This document shows positions 43,001 through 56,700 of a stretch of 64,000 bases of DNA, piece by piece. The position numbers and the translations under genes are program-made. This DNA is from Nematostella vectensis (lineage: Eukaryota > Cnidaria > Anthozoa > Actiniaria > Edwardsiidae): the NCBI RefSeq assembly GCF_932526225.1, contig NC_064040.1, positions 4,771,681-4,835,680 of the forward strand, written 5' to 3'. The notes beneath the pieces were generated by a model, which ran no database searches, was not told where the DNA came from, and worked only from the letters and a program-made list of their open reading frames with translations. How positions within the stretch are numbered: position 1 is the stretch's first letter; each line of letters opens with the position of its first letter.

Positions 43001-46000
43001 GTTTGTTAGTCTTGCAACAGAGAAGACAGCCCAGAGTATTTTTTTCGGAATCTTCTTAGGATTCGTAGCGAGCAGGAATAAGTAATGCATCGTAGTAAGA
43101 GGCTGTAATCCTTAGAATGAACGTAAATCTAATTGTACGATGAAAGAATTGCGTGGGCGAAAGGCACAACCAAACGCATGGTCACAGAAACCGCGTTCAC
43201 AACCGACAACCTCACAGAACAGAAACACAGTCAATAATTATCGACTTCCCAATCATAACTTACACTCCGTATTGTGAATGAAACCCTTTTTGGATTTCAA
43301 CGACAGCGGGTTTTTCTAGAATTCAATTTTTGGAGTTCCATCTTTTGCTCAGCGCGTTTCTCTCTTTTTAGCGCCGAACAATTTTAGCTCGAGCCATTTT
43401 GCAAAATAAAAGGACAAAATCACAAACTCTACTTTTGCTCTATTAGAAATGACAATAGGTGGAAATCACACTATTCGTCACAAAAACGTTAGTTCAATAA
43501 AATCGGGTAAAATGTGTAGAGTATTTTATGTGATAAATTGTGCGCATTGTTCACTCACCGCTTTTCCTGAGCGCGCTTGAACGCCGTGAAGGTTGTCTTG
43601 TGAGTCCTGAATGCTGGACTAGAATGCTACTGACTGCTTTTAATACGGATAATTACCAACCAAACTAAATTGAGCGGTATTTCATTAATAAAAGCAAATA
43701 TACTCGTAAATCACTCCAAGGGATGAAAATTTCATCCAGCAAATGAAAACACAAAATTCGATGCTCAAAAGACAAAGTGATACTTCCTATGCCAGATTAT
43801 AATCACGAAAAGTGCATGGCCTTCAATAGAACCATGAATGAACCTCGGTTTAGCTTCCCTTTGCTGCTTTATCAAGATAAATACATTAGATAAATAACAT
43901 CACTGCATTTGTATTTAGCTTGGCAAATCTCAACGATGAAACAGAATTTGCTTTACGGTAAAAAAAAAAAAGGAATGAATTAACAAGAGAATGAATGGAA
44001 GATCGAGTTTCTATTTGCGGGTTTAAGGCAGGAAAATTAAGAGATTTGGGATCCATAAACACAATTTCCTTTTCTAAGGAAAGGAGACAGCCTGTCGCCT
44101 CGGGTATCTAAAATAACACAAAATCGGGCTGACATCTTAAAATGTTTGTTCCTTACAAAAACAGCATGTTACACGACTCGGTGTCTGGTCTAACTGGGCA
44201 GCTAAACGAACGGTGGAAATAACATATTTAGATCATAAAAAAGGCGCTAGTAACAAAAGCAGAAGATATCTATTTTACCTTTTGGCACAGGGCATAAATA
44301 TAACACCATTTCAAACCTATTTATTTATAGTAAAGAAAGTAGTTGTCGATGTGTTTAATTTATTTGATAAAAAAAGTCGAAAACAAGCGAGATCAGTAAA
44401 CAACTTGATATAGAAGGAATGTTAAGAAAGAAATCTTTAAAGTTGTACAAAAAAAACTAATGCTACTATTTGGCGCAAATGTATGATTCCAATGTGAGCA
44501 TCAGAGATCACGCCTTAACAGCGTTTCAAGTGGCATGGCGTTGTCCACCTTTTAGAGTTCTTCAAACTAAATGTCATCTCGAGTGAAGAGTTGTAAAACC
44601 GTTACAAAACAGTGTCACGTGATATAACATTGTCTGGAGAATTTCCCTAAAGGAAAGACTTTAGCGTTTTCAAATATAACAGAACCAGCTTAACAAGATT
44701 ACGATCTGAAGAAGCCAAACAGTTACAAAATTGCTGTGAGGCGTTTTTTATTGGGGCCAAAAATTTTTTTACAGACATTTACACGACAATGATTCCTCTT
44801 GCTTGCTTAAAAATTGAAAAGGATAACAATACATAACGAAAGATTAAAAAATTTTTAATTAAGCTTTTAGATAGTCGTAAATTAAAAAGCCTCAAACGAT
44901 TTCTTTATAAATTAGAAGCTATTTGAAGGGGGTAAGTTAATAAGATTGAAGTAACTATCACAAAGCGAAGTCCACGTATTTAAGCAAAGGCGGAGTTAGC
45001 GCTTTGATAATTGTCTATTACAAATTCCTACTAGAATTGACCAGAGACAAAAAGATCTAATCTCAGCCTGTTGGTATTACGATAAGATGGCCAAATATGC
45101 CACTACGTACACATTAATACTATCAGGCACGAGCCTAAGTCATGACATTTATTATACCATAGTTTTTCTTCCTCAGAAAACTACATTTATTTAATTTTAC
45201 CGCGTAATAAATTGTAAAGTGGAAGGAAATAACTTCAAATTTACTGCTAGCCGCAGTTTGTGGTGCCGTGGGTTTTCTTGGGTAAGGCGTTTGGAAGTAA
45301 TTTAAAATCTTTGTTGGATGAAGTGTTATGATGTTAGAGGTTCATGGGGGGTCTCGGTAGGGGCGCCACGTGCTCTGTAATTGGGGTGAGTTTTTTTACG
45401 TTAGCACAGATACTTAGAAGGAAATCAAAGGCAGAACTTAAATAAATAACTATAAGAGAGCTTTTTCTTATGAGTTATCTGGCAAAAGAAAAGTATTAAC
45501 AAGGAAAAATGTGACTTTGGTAGGAAGGCGTTCATTTAGCATAAAGGGTCGAATCAAATGTCACGCCTATAAGAGTAGAAAAATTAATATAGAGATAAGA
45601 GGCTACTTTGACTATTCCCCTTAAATAATTTGCCTAATTCCCCTTTTCTACAAAACACATAGTCATAAACATTACTGTTTATAATTATTTAGTTCATAAG
45701 CTCAACCCAGATGATAACCTTACAAATATTTTGCCTAACATTAAAATACCAAACACAAGAATTAATGATCACCTGGAACAAAGCCAAGTTGAGAAGTAAA
45801 GCATTGACGTACAATTGAACGCCAGCCATTATGGGTTCCATTTATCTAAGTGAATTTTTTCCCATAAAAAGATAAAGAAGAATCATAATAAAGCCAAGTT
45901 ACCATAGGGAATTACTATTGGTCCAAAAAAATTGGGGCTTTAGTCAATGGAGAATTGATTTATAGTAGCATTATTTTTACATGATAAACGTTGTCAATAA

Positions 46001-47812
46001 TAAAATAAAATCTACCTCGTTTAAAAAAAGATATCAACGCCTTATGTGCTGTGTGTTAATGATAGCTGACATAGCTAACATGGCTAAATAGCTAACTTTG
46101 AAGGAGATACGATACAACCCATAAATTAATTCTCAGTGCTGTTTACAATGATACTATAGTAAATAACTAGTATTTCTTTCAATTTCCGTGAGTACTGGTT
46201 TACGTAGAAGTAAAACAAATAATTCCATGAAATAATAAATAAAGTTGTGATTATCCGAAGTAGTTGCATTCCCCATTTGATCACAGACGCGGCGGGTTAG
46301 AAGCAGAGGCACACACTAAGTGATAAAAATGTGAAAAATGGTGATAAACATAGAATAAAGTGGAGGGGGAAGAAGAAAGTGAAGCTGTATTTTATGAAGC
46401 TTGAAAATTTTTTGAGATGCAAAAATTTACAAATATTCTCTACCCTCAACCATACACGAAAGATAAGGTCTAAATCGGTTCTACATCAGCACCCCCTGAC
46501 CCAGAGGTGTCTCTGATATTTGTCTTGATCTTAAATCCCCCCCCCCCCGCATTTAGGTCATCTCCACCGCACCTGGATCATCTGGGGTACGCAAAAAGTT
46601 ATTATTCACATAATCCAATCCCTTTCCTACTAATTACATATGTTATAATTGGTATAATATATGGTATTATTTTATATTTGGGAAAAAGCAAAGGAACTAG
46701 CTATGTAACCCGTACTTTACCCAAGGAAGTATTACTTCCTTTAAGAAATGCCGATTTCAAATCAAGAGCCTTCAAGGTAGACCTCTGATAGCTTTCCCGA
46801 TCTATTGGATAATATACCTTATTTCCTACAAGTAATTCAATTTCCACGGTTTGCATCCGTGACAATATTATCAGAACCAATCATTCAAACAACCGAAAAA
46901 TCGTATTACGGATTTAAAATTCCACAGAGCTCTTTAGGAAATGAATTCCCCGCTCTATCCATAATTTCTTGCTAATTGAAAAGCACACGATTATCTTTTT
47001 GTAGACACTTAATTTGATTTATTGAAGAAATCCCATCTTGAGTATTATATGAGGTTAGCAAAGTGAAGAAACAATTTCCCGCGATTTTTTACATACAATT
47101 CTGCGCATCGCAGTTGATGATGCCTTTAAAATTATACTTTCTGTTATAATAAATAGGTCAGCTTTGCTGATTTAAAACGGTTATAATATAACCCTTTTGG
47201 CGAAAATTCTCGTAAAATAAATAAAACGGTGCATTTTACATGCTTGCTAGCAAGCTCGTCTTATCTGGGTTTGGTAAGTTACAATCGCAAATCGAACAAG
47301 CAGCAAAGCCGGTGGCACCACGAGTGCATTACGAATGCACGAACGTTCATCGGGTGTACTACGAGATATACGAAAGATTGCAACGCGAATCTCGAGAGAA
47401 CACCGATCAATTACAATAAGTCGAGTATCCCGAGGGCGGGTCTAAATCATTCAAATTTTTTCAAAATCTAACGTAAGATTCTGGAACTTCCCTAATTTAC
47501 GTTATGTAACAATACTGATGCGTTGAATACGTTACGCCGCTAAACTTCCCAGGAGTCTTGCGTTGCGCCTTTCACTTGTTGGGTTACCGCTGGATCGTGA
47601 CTGGGTTCTGCGCCGCCTCGCTCCTATGACAAGAAGAAGACGTGCGGCGTCAATTGAACCAGCCCTGCCGTGCTCAGTGGTCGATGATCGACAATAACCA
47701 TGACCCCTCCCCTTTCAGTTACTTGTCAAAAACTTTCTCTGACAAGCCACGCCCTTTTCCATAATAACCACGCCCCTTTCCATAACTAACCACGCCTCTG
47801 GTCCCCGTAAGT

Positions 47813-50744
47813 CTAAGGTATCATGACTTTATCATCGCGCGCAGAGCCCACCCCCAGAACACCAAAGGGAAGGCGATGGTTGAGCCCTGTATTCCTGTTC
47901 CCGCCAATTCCACAGGTAACCCACAGGTACCTACCGAGGTGGACATTGTGCCGTTGACCCCTGTAGGTCTGGGTGGCATCTTTCTGTTGCTTGCTTGGCG
48001 GGGACTGGGAGGAGTTTGTTGTGAAGCTCTTTGGCAATCGCGATGCCAAGAGTCCACAAGCCCCCAGAACTTGCTCTGGTTCTCTATTAATAAGCTTTTC
48101 TGTTGATTTAAAGATTCGATCATGTTTGCGATAGCATTAAGGCATGAACATCAAATCAAAGTTTAGACGTTAGGGGAACCCAGGGAGAGATTCTAGAGGG
48201 AGGGAACCTAGGGAAGGGGAACCCAGGGAGAGATAATAGGGGAAGGGAACCTAGGAAAAAGCATTCATGTTTTGATAAGATGGTAAAACACATCGTCTTG
48301 TCATTCTGTGATAAACTGTGATACCCACCTCATGTTGTAATGATTTTATCTGCGTGACCTGCTCCTGGATTGTCTTGCGGAGCTGAAATTATAACAAAAC
48401 ATGTATTGGCACTATTACGAGACATTGTACATGTCACGCGTCACACAAAACATGCAAAGGAATCATTACTTGAAGAATGGGACATTGTATGTGTCACGCG
48501 TCACAGAAATCATGTATGAGCACTATTTACTTTTAAATGGCGAGGCATTGTACATGTTACGCGTCACACAAAACATGCAATAGTATCATTACTTGAATAG
48601 CGAGACATTGTACATGTCACGGGTTCCCTGTGCGTAACCGACTTAGAGGGATTATTCAAGAAGCAAAACAAAGACAGAGCTTATACCTGCTTGCTCTCAT
48701 CTTCCAGATGAAGAATTCTTTGAAGAAGTCCTTTCTCGACGTCTAAAGTCGAAAATCAATGCAAAAAGGTTAGAGTTTATCAGGGCAAGGATGGCTACTA
48801 AGTTAAGAATCGGTGGCTTACCAGACTCGTCTCCAGTGCCCAGAGAGCACTGAATCCCAACCGAGGTGACGCTGGAAGCTTGTGAAAGGTGAAGAGATGG
48901 TGTGTGGCTACAAGCAAAAAGAGCTAACTCAAAAGAGGCCTGCAGCTTTTGGAAGAGACACATTTTTTGGGCAAATATTAGCCAGTCACCTACTCGTAGG
49001 TGATTAATTAGTGAGGAAGGCTTTGCATTCATGTGGATTCTCCCCCTCCCTTCCCCTCTTCAATACGCTACCTTCCATCTAGAGAATCCTTATCCATAGG
49101 GATATATTCAGCGTCTTGCAGCTCCTGTAAGAAGAAACATACGCTAAACACGTGATTTTTGATTTGGACGTAACTGGTCACGTGACCTACCTTCTTGAGC
49201 CAGACTGGAACCGAGCTACCGTCGGTGGATGATTGACGGATGGAAGAACTCTTGGAGCTCATCGAGCTGGAACTCAATGAGATCACTTCCGCCTGGTCCA
49301 ACTCCTACAATCCAAGTAAAAATTAAAGACATTGATTATTTTTTTAAACGTACGGGCTGGTCTGTTAGAGTGGGATGCCTGTCTTTTTGCTATTATCATA
49401 CTCACATCCTGTAACCACGGCGGAGGGGGACTGGTGTCACCAAGCGTCTGTTGGTATGGTGATCGAGGTGATGGCCCCACGCCTGAGTCGCCTGTCTCGG
49501 CAAGGTGATTCAGCGGCCTGTTAATGGGACCATCTTCGTCCCCGGTGCTATCCACATCAATACGTAAACGGTCAGAAAAGACCGAGTCGTCGCCAGTATC
49601 TCCAGCCGCTGAAGGAAGTCAGACATTATTTAGATTATAGTAACTAACAAATAAACTTTGTAAGCTTATAATGTGTTAGGAGCCTGTAATTTCATGCAGG
49701 TAAAAGGAAAACACCCCTTCTTCTTAGGCCATAAGCAAGCGGTCATGATCTTTGAATTGTGAACTCTGGGAGATTGGGGCAAGGAGCCACGTGGGAAACG
49801 AAAGCTGAACAAAACATGCGCGGCACGTTCCTTAGTCAACTACAAATATATTTTATCACGTTTCGGAATGTACACTAATACCTCCCATGGAGAGAGTCGG
49901 TATTTATAGAGCCGTAAGATATGCAAGGTCATTCGAAGGGTCGCTTTTTTAGATCTCGTTGATTTAAACTTCTGTAGTTATATAGTTTACAATTATTTCT
50001 TTTGTATAAATACCACCACGAGCTATCAATAAAGAGATGTACGCCCTTAACTGGTTTGTGTTATTAATGCAGAATAGAGATAAAATGTTTTGTACTCGGT
50101 TAGCACGCCCTTAACTGGTTTGTGTTATTAATGCAGAATAGAGATAAAATGTTTTGTACTCGGTTAGCACGCCCTTAACTGGTTTGTGTTATCAATGCAG
50201 AATAGAGATAAAATGTTTTGTACTCGGTTAGCACGCCCTTAACTGGTTTGTGTTATTAATGCAGAATAGAGATAAAATGTTTTGTACTCGGTTAGCACGC
50301 CCTTAACTGGTTTGTGTTATTAATGCAGAATAGAGATAAAATGTTTTGTACTCGGTTAGCACGCCCCTAACTGGGTTGTGTTATTAATGCAGAATAGAGA
50401 TAAAATGTTTTGTACTCGGTTAGTATGTTAGAGTATAAACAGCCTATATATCTCTATAATGACAAAGATGTTTTTAATTATTTTGATTTTGAAAAGCACT
50501 AAAGTTGAACTGTAACAACTTTTGCAATAAATAATTTCGCCACGTTCAGGCGAAACGAATTGTTTAGGAGGCCGCAGGTCAGCGTCGTTTATTATCCGCT
50601 TGATAAAGTGTTACATCTTGCATGAGCCTGGGGACCACATCCAAGTTTTGTTAATAACGGGACAGTACGATAACATGTACTTACAGTTTTGGGACTCAAG
50701 GGAACGGGTTGATCTTCGGATTGTCCGTGAGTTCAACACTTTTT
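47813..50744 (-). CDS. NEK9: NEK9 exons 22-29: disordered linker, coiled coil and tail
   Basis: Exons 50744-50685, 49608-49406, 49304-49191, 49124-49072, 48907-48822, 48742-48687, 48382-48329 and a last exon from 48094 or 48099 to 47813 or 47821. The linker is Ser/Asp/Pro-rich and contains [16 protein letters not shown], matching the human WLRKELENAEFIPM block. Exons 27-28 encode a coiled coil ([29 protein letters not shown]). The last exon is open in two frames. An acceptor at 48094 gives a tail with KDATQTYRG, a fit to the LC8-binding TQT motif that human NEK9 also has; the stronger-looking acceptor at 48099 gives a different tail. The first is preferred on conservation. No poly(A) signal is close; the nearest minus-strand AATAAA seen is near 47019. 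Confidence 0.82.
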
Positions 50745-53700
50745 CTACAAATGCAGAAAAAACGGTCATTGACTATTAACTACCACAGGCATTCCAAACA
50801 TGTCTTGCCACAGGTAACCTAACAAAGTTTGATAAAACATCCAGGCTTTTTCTACCACAGGCATCCCAACATGTCTTGCCACAGGTAACCTAACACAGTC
50901 TTATAAACATCCAGGCTTTTCTAACCACAGGCATCCTAACAAGTCTTGCCACAGGTAACCTAACACAGTCTTATAAACATCCAGGCTTTTTCTTCTACAG
51001 GCATCCTAACAAGTCTTGCCACAGGTAACCTAACACAGTCTTATAAACATCCAGGCTTTTCCTGCCACAGGCATCCTAACAAGTCTTGCCACAGGTAACC
51101 TAACACAGTCTTATAAACATCCAGGCTGTTCGTGCCACAGGCATCCTAACAAGTCTTGCCACAGGTAACCTAACACAGTCTTATAAACATCCATGCTTTT
51201 CCTGTCACAGGCATCCTAACAAGTCTTGCCACAAGTAACCCTTCGTGGTAAAATCAGAGACCCTAGCATTTTTTTTGCCTGTACCTGCAACGATGATAGT
51301 GTTCCAGTGTTTGCAGTCGATGCTTGTGAGTACGTGTAGCGCGCCAAATATGGGTCTCGCCATAGCACTGCAGGGGACGCCATTACGCTTCTTGCCAAGG
51401 TTCTCAGGAGTGATCCCCAGTCTCCCATTATCGCCACGGCCAAAGGAGTACACCATGTTTTCTAGACAAGGAAGGGGCAAAGGGATAATGAAGAACACAC
51501 ATGGAAACACATTTATCCTCGTTAAATATCATCACGAACTATATATCAATGGCATACCGACTATTTATGAATCACCATCTTCATCATCACCACCACCACT
51601 ATCACCATCATAATCATCGCTATCACCACTACCACCACCACCTCCACCATCATCATCATCATCACTATCACCATCATCTTCATCCCCACCACAACTACCA
51701 CTACCACCACCACAACCATCATCACTATCACCACCACCACCATCATTACTATCACCACTACCACCATCACCATCATCATCATCATCATCACTATCACCAT
51801 CATCTTCATTACCACTACCACTACCACTACCACCACCATCATCACCATTATCATCACTACCACCACTACCACCATCACCATCACCACCATCATGATCACC
51901 ACCATCACCATCATCATCATTACCACCACTACCACTACCAACACCATCATCATCACTATCACCATTATCATCATCACTACCATCACTTCCACCACCATCA
52001 TCATCACCACCACCATTACCACTACCACCAGCACCATCATCATCATCATCATCATGACTATAACAATCATTATCAACACTATCACCACCTAAATCACCAT
52101 CATCATCACCATGATTATCACTACCTTCATCTTTATCATCATCATCCCTACCACTGGCACCTCACCTGCAGTAGCGACAACAGTGAACTCCTCGCCACAA
52201 GCCGCCTCCACAACCTGCTTGCTAACAAGTTCACCCTTCACCTGGCAAGGGCTGGGGTGATGCTGGTAGTCATTTACGCCAAGCTGACCATACTTATTAC
52301 TACCAACAGTCACTAGCCGACCATACACTGAGACAAAAAAATATATGATTAGCAATTTTGTAACACCTACATTCACTATGTTAAAGTGTTGAGGCATGGT
52401 TACAAGTGTCATAAAAATTTTTAAAACACTTCTGAAAGCATCAAAATATTCATCACCACTAAACTAACATATTGCCCATGATTACAGTACTGTGACAGAT
52501 TTAAAGGGAAATTCTAAACATTTTCTATCATAGTTGACCTTACCCAGACATAGAAATTGATGGATAGATCAGAGCTGTCAAAAACACAAAGGAAAAACCT
52601 CACATAGATCATTACTCTGCAAACTTGCAAAGTAATAGCGAAATTGTTACATACCATCAACAAATGCTGAGTGAGTTTTCCCAGGAGCCACAATAGCAAT
52701 GGTGTATCTGGTGTGACAATCAATCAATCAATCAATCAAGCATCACAACAAAGCGTTAGCAAAAGTGTGTATCTAGTTAGACAACAAAGCGTTAGCAAAG
52801 AGTGTGTATCTAATTAGACAACAAAGTGTTAGCAAATAGTGTGTATCTGGTGTGACAACAAAGCGTTAGCAAAGAGTGTGTATCTCGCGTGACAACAAAG
52901 AGTTAGCAAAGAGTGTGTATCTAGTGAGACAACAAAGAGTTAGCAAAGAGTGTGTATCTAGCGTGACAACAAAGAGTTAGCAAAGAGTGTGTATCTAGCG
53001 TGACAACAAAGCGTTAGCAAAGAGTGTGTATCTAGCGTGACAACAAAGAGTTAGCAAAGAGTGTGTAGCGTGACACTAAAGCGTTAGCAAAGAGTGTGTA
53101 TCTAGTGAGACAACAAAGAGTTAGCAGAGTGCAAGTAAAATCTTGATGAAACGAGTCTTACCTGTTGAGGGACTGTACTAATTTCGGGCTGTTGGCACTT
53201 GGCACATGACCCTGGAAACACAGAAAAACTAATTCTCCTCAGGCTGTCTAATGTCTCAAGGCCTAGCTGGTTGTCATGGTTACCTTAATAGAGCGTTTTC
53301 TCAGGCTGTGTAATGTGTCTAGGCCTAGCTGGTTTTCGTCGTTGTTCCCACACGCTAGGACACGCCCTGTGACCGTAAGTAGGAAAGTGGACTCTGGACC
53401 ACAGTAGATGCGCTTGACTTTGCATGAAGTAGGCAGTGGTATCTGTATGTTGAGCACAGAGAAACAATATGCACTGTCGCCATCATTTGCACTAAGCACT
53501 GAATAGTATAGCCTCTATGAAAAATCCCATTCATTATCTAATGTAATTTATTATACATTTTTGTGCATGTATTCTTTGACCCTTGTTGTCTTCTCATATT
53601 CTATTGTTACTCACTATTCTCTACACCAGCATGCACACCTTATCAACCTTTTAAGAGCCTTTTATACAGAGAGATAAAAGTTTTTCATAACATTAAAATT

Positions 53701-56700
53701 TGTTGCAATCTTGATTTATAAACAATTATAAAAACCGATTTAGGAAGTATATGTGTTGGAATCATCAACTAATACTCAGACTGACAGACAGGCTGAAGTT
53801 CTCTTATATAGCATTCCACACTATACTAGCAATAGTATGTGCTTGACAGAGACATTGCACAAGCAGCCTCAACATCAACATTAATAAAATTGGTTGGTAG
53901 ACTTTGGAGAGCATTGCACTTTACTGAGTAGTGGAGCCTGGAAAGGCTACTAGACAGTAAAAGCTCGAAAGAGTCATTGCACATCAACCTAGACAGACAA
54001 TAAATTATCTTATATACACTGTACAAGATTACAATAACAAATAAAAATAAACAATAAGAGAGTGTGTGATAACACTTAGACCAGACCCACAGGGGTAATT
54101 AGTAGGTTAGTAGGTTTATAAATTATTTACTAGTTTCAGGCTAAATCAAGACTTTTTTTAGGATTGAAGCCCTCTGTGTTATTGTCCAGTTATACACCTA
54201 TTTCAAATAAGGTTTCATTCGGAGAATCTAACGATAAGTGCTTGTCAGTAATAACTGGTGCTGGCTACTTGCCCTCACGAGTGACAGCATGTTACCTTCT
54301 GTGGAAAAGCAAAGTCATCTTCGCTTCCCAATCCAAGTCGACCTGAGTAATGGACAAAGTGTAATATGCATTTAGTATTTTGCACTTGCCAATAAAATTT
54401 ATTAACATAACTCATATTTGACATCATGCCATAGAACACTACTCTTCAAACTTGATATCATGCCATAGCTTACCATGCTCTCCACACCCCCAAGAGTAGA
54501 TGGCCTTGTTTGCTGTTAAAAAAGACATACCGTAAGTAAAACATAAGAAATGGTCGTCCTAAGACCCTATCATGGTAGGGGCCGTGCTAAGATTTGATTA
54601 GTTGTTTATCAAATGTACACTTTTTACTCCCAGGGTAATGAAGCAACAAATTGAAACTTGATCAAAATCTACACTGTGACCACTCACCACATGTGATGAG
54701 TATGTGACCAGTCACCACTCACCACACGACGACCACCTGATCACTCCCCACACATGACAACAGGACCACTCACCGCACATGACAACCACCTGATCACTCA
54801 CCGCACATGACAACAACCTGATCACTCACCACACATGACGACCACCTGATCACTCACAACACATGACGACCACCTGACCACTCACCACACATGACGACCA
54901 CCTGACCACTCACCACATGTGACGAGTATGTGACCAGTCACCACTCACCACACGATGACCACCTGATCACTCACCACACATGACAACCACCTGATCACTC
55001 ACCACACATGACAACAGGACCACTCACAGCACACAACGACCACCTGATCACTCACCACACATGACGACAGGACCACTCACGGTCAAGACAACCACCTGAT
55101 CACTCACCGCACATGACGACCACCTGATCACTCACCACACATGACGACCACCTGACCACTCACCACACATGACAACAGGACCACTCACAGCACACAACGA
55201 CCACCTGATCACTCACCACACATGACAACAGGACCACTCACAGCACACAACGACCACCTGATCACTCACCACACATGACAACAGGACCACTCACAGCACA
55301 CAACGACCACCTGATCACTCACCGCACATGACGACCACCTGTCCACTCACCACACATGACGACCACCTGACCACTCACCACACATGACAACCACCTGATC
55401 ACTCACCACACGACGACCACCTGATCACTCACCACACATGACAACAGGACCACTCACCGCACATGACGACCACCTGACCACTCACCACACATGACGACCA
55501 TGTGACCACTCACAGCACATGACGACCACCTGATCACTCACCACACGACGACCACCTGATCACTCACCACACATGACAACAGGACCACTCACAGCACACA
55601 ACGACCACCTGATCACTCACCACACATGACGACCATGTGACCACTCACCACACATGACAACCATGTGACCACTCACAGCACATGACGACCACCTGACCAC
55701 TCACCACACATGACGACCACATGACCACTCACCACACATGACGACCACGTGACCACTCACCGCACATGACGACCACCTGATCACTCACCACACATGACGA
55801 CCACCAGACCACTCACCACACATGACAACCACCTGATCACTCACCGCACATGACAACCACCTGATCACTCACCACACGACGACCACCTGACCACTCACTA
55901 CACATGACGACCATGTGACCACTCACAGCACATGACGACCACCTGATCACTCACCACACATGACGACCACCTGACCACTCACCACACATGACAACCATGT
56001 GACCACTCACAGCACATGACGACCACCTGACCACTCACCACACATGACGACCACATGACCACTCACCACACATGACGACCACGTGACCACTCACCGCACA
56101 TGACGACCACCTGATCACTCACCACACATGACGACCACCAGACCACTCACCGCACAAGACGACCACCTGACCACTCACCACACATGACGACCACCTGACC
56201 ACTCACCACACATGACGACCACATGACAATCCCCACAGGAGATGTCCTCAACAGGCTTGTCATTGAAGAAAGTGACCTTATGGGGGAGGAGAACCTCTTC
56301 ATCCAACTCGTTACTACACCCGATGCAGCCAAAGTAGTCAGAGCCAAACGTGTAGAGTGCGCCATCATCTGTAAAAGACATAATAGCACATTTGTTATAC
56401 AGGAAGAAAGGGTGCAATTGCTCCATGATCAGGCTTATGTAGCATGCTCGCATTAAACAATGTCTTCTCAACTATAAGTCATCACAGTCATCATGGAGGC
56501 ATTGCGTGACCAGTGTCACGAAATTAAAGCTGCTGAACATAAAAATGCACTTTATTTTGTCACACAATCACCAGGTGATACCAGCAAATGGTACTGCGTG
56601 GAACATTTTGTCACATACTACATTTGTCACAGTACTACATTTAGTCACATACTACATTTGTCACATATTACATTTTGTCACATACTACATTTTGTCACAT

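Larger units (their letters stand above)
30810..47812. other. 17-kb stretch without a recognisable gene
   Basis: Six-frame reading shows only short AT-rich ORFs (longest 143 codons at 39172-39603) with no domain, no family-like motif and no consistent exon chain. It holds homopolymer runs (G at about 35087-35102, C at about 36511-36531, G at about 36919-36940, C at about 46539-46548), the foldback and inverted-repeat elements listed separately, and a diverged direct repeat near 40500-40670 (CTTTCTAGTAAGCAAAA twice). It could hold regulatory DNA, non-coding RNA or introns with very small exons that I cannot see. Confidence 0.5.

Noticed and set aside
47229-47471. 80-codon ORF downstream of NEK9
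   Set aside because: No domain or splice context; lies in the likely NEK9 3' UTR or flank.
50041-50424. CRISPR-like appearance of the regular 64-bp array (and of the 52-bp array at 58322)
   Set aside because: There are no unique spacers, the whole unit repeats, and the context is an animal gene intron.
51501-52316. His-rich 271-codon ORF resembling a metal-binding protein
   Set aside because: A CAT/CAC triplet tract in a NEK9 intron; its ends run into antisense NEK9 exon 20.
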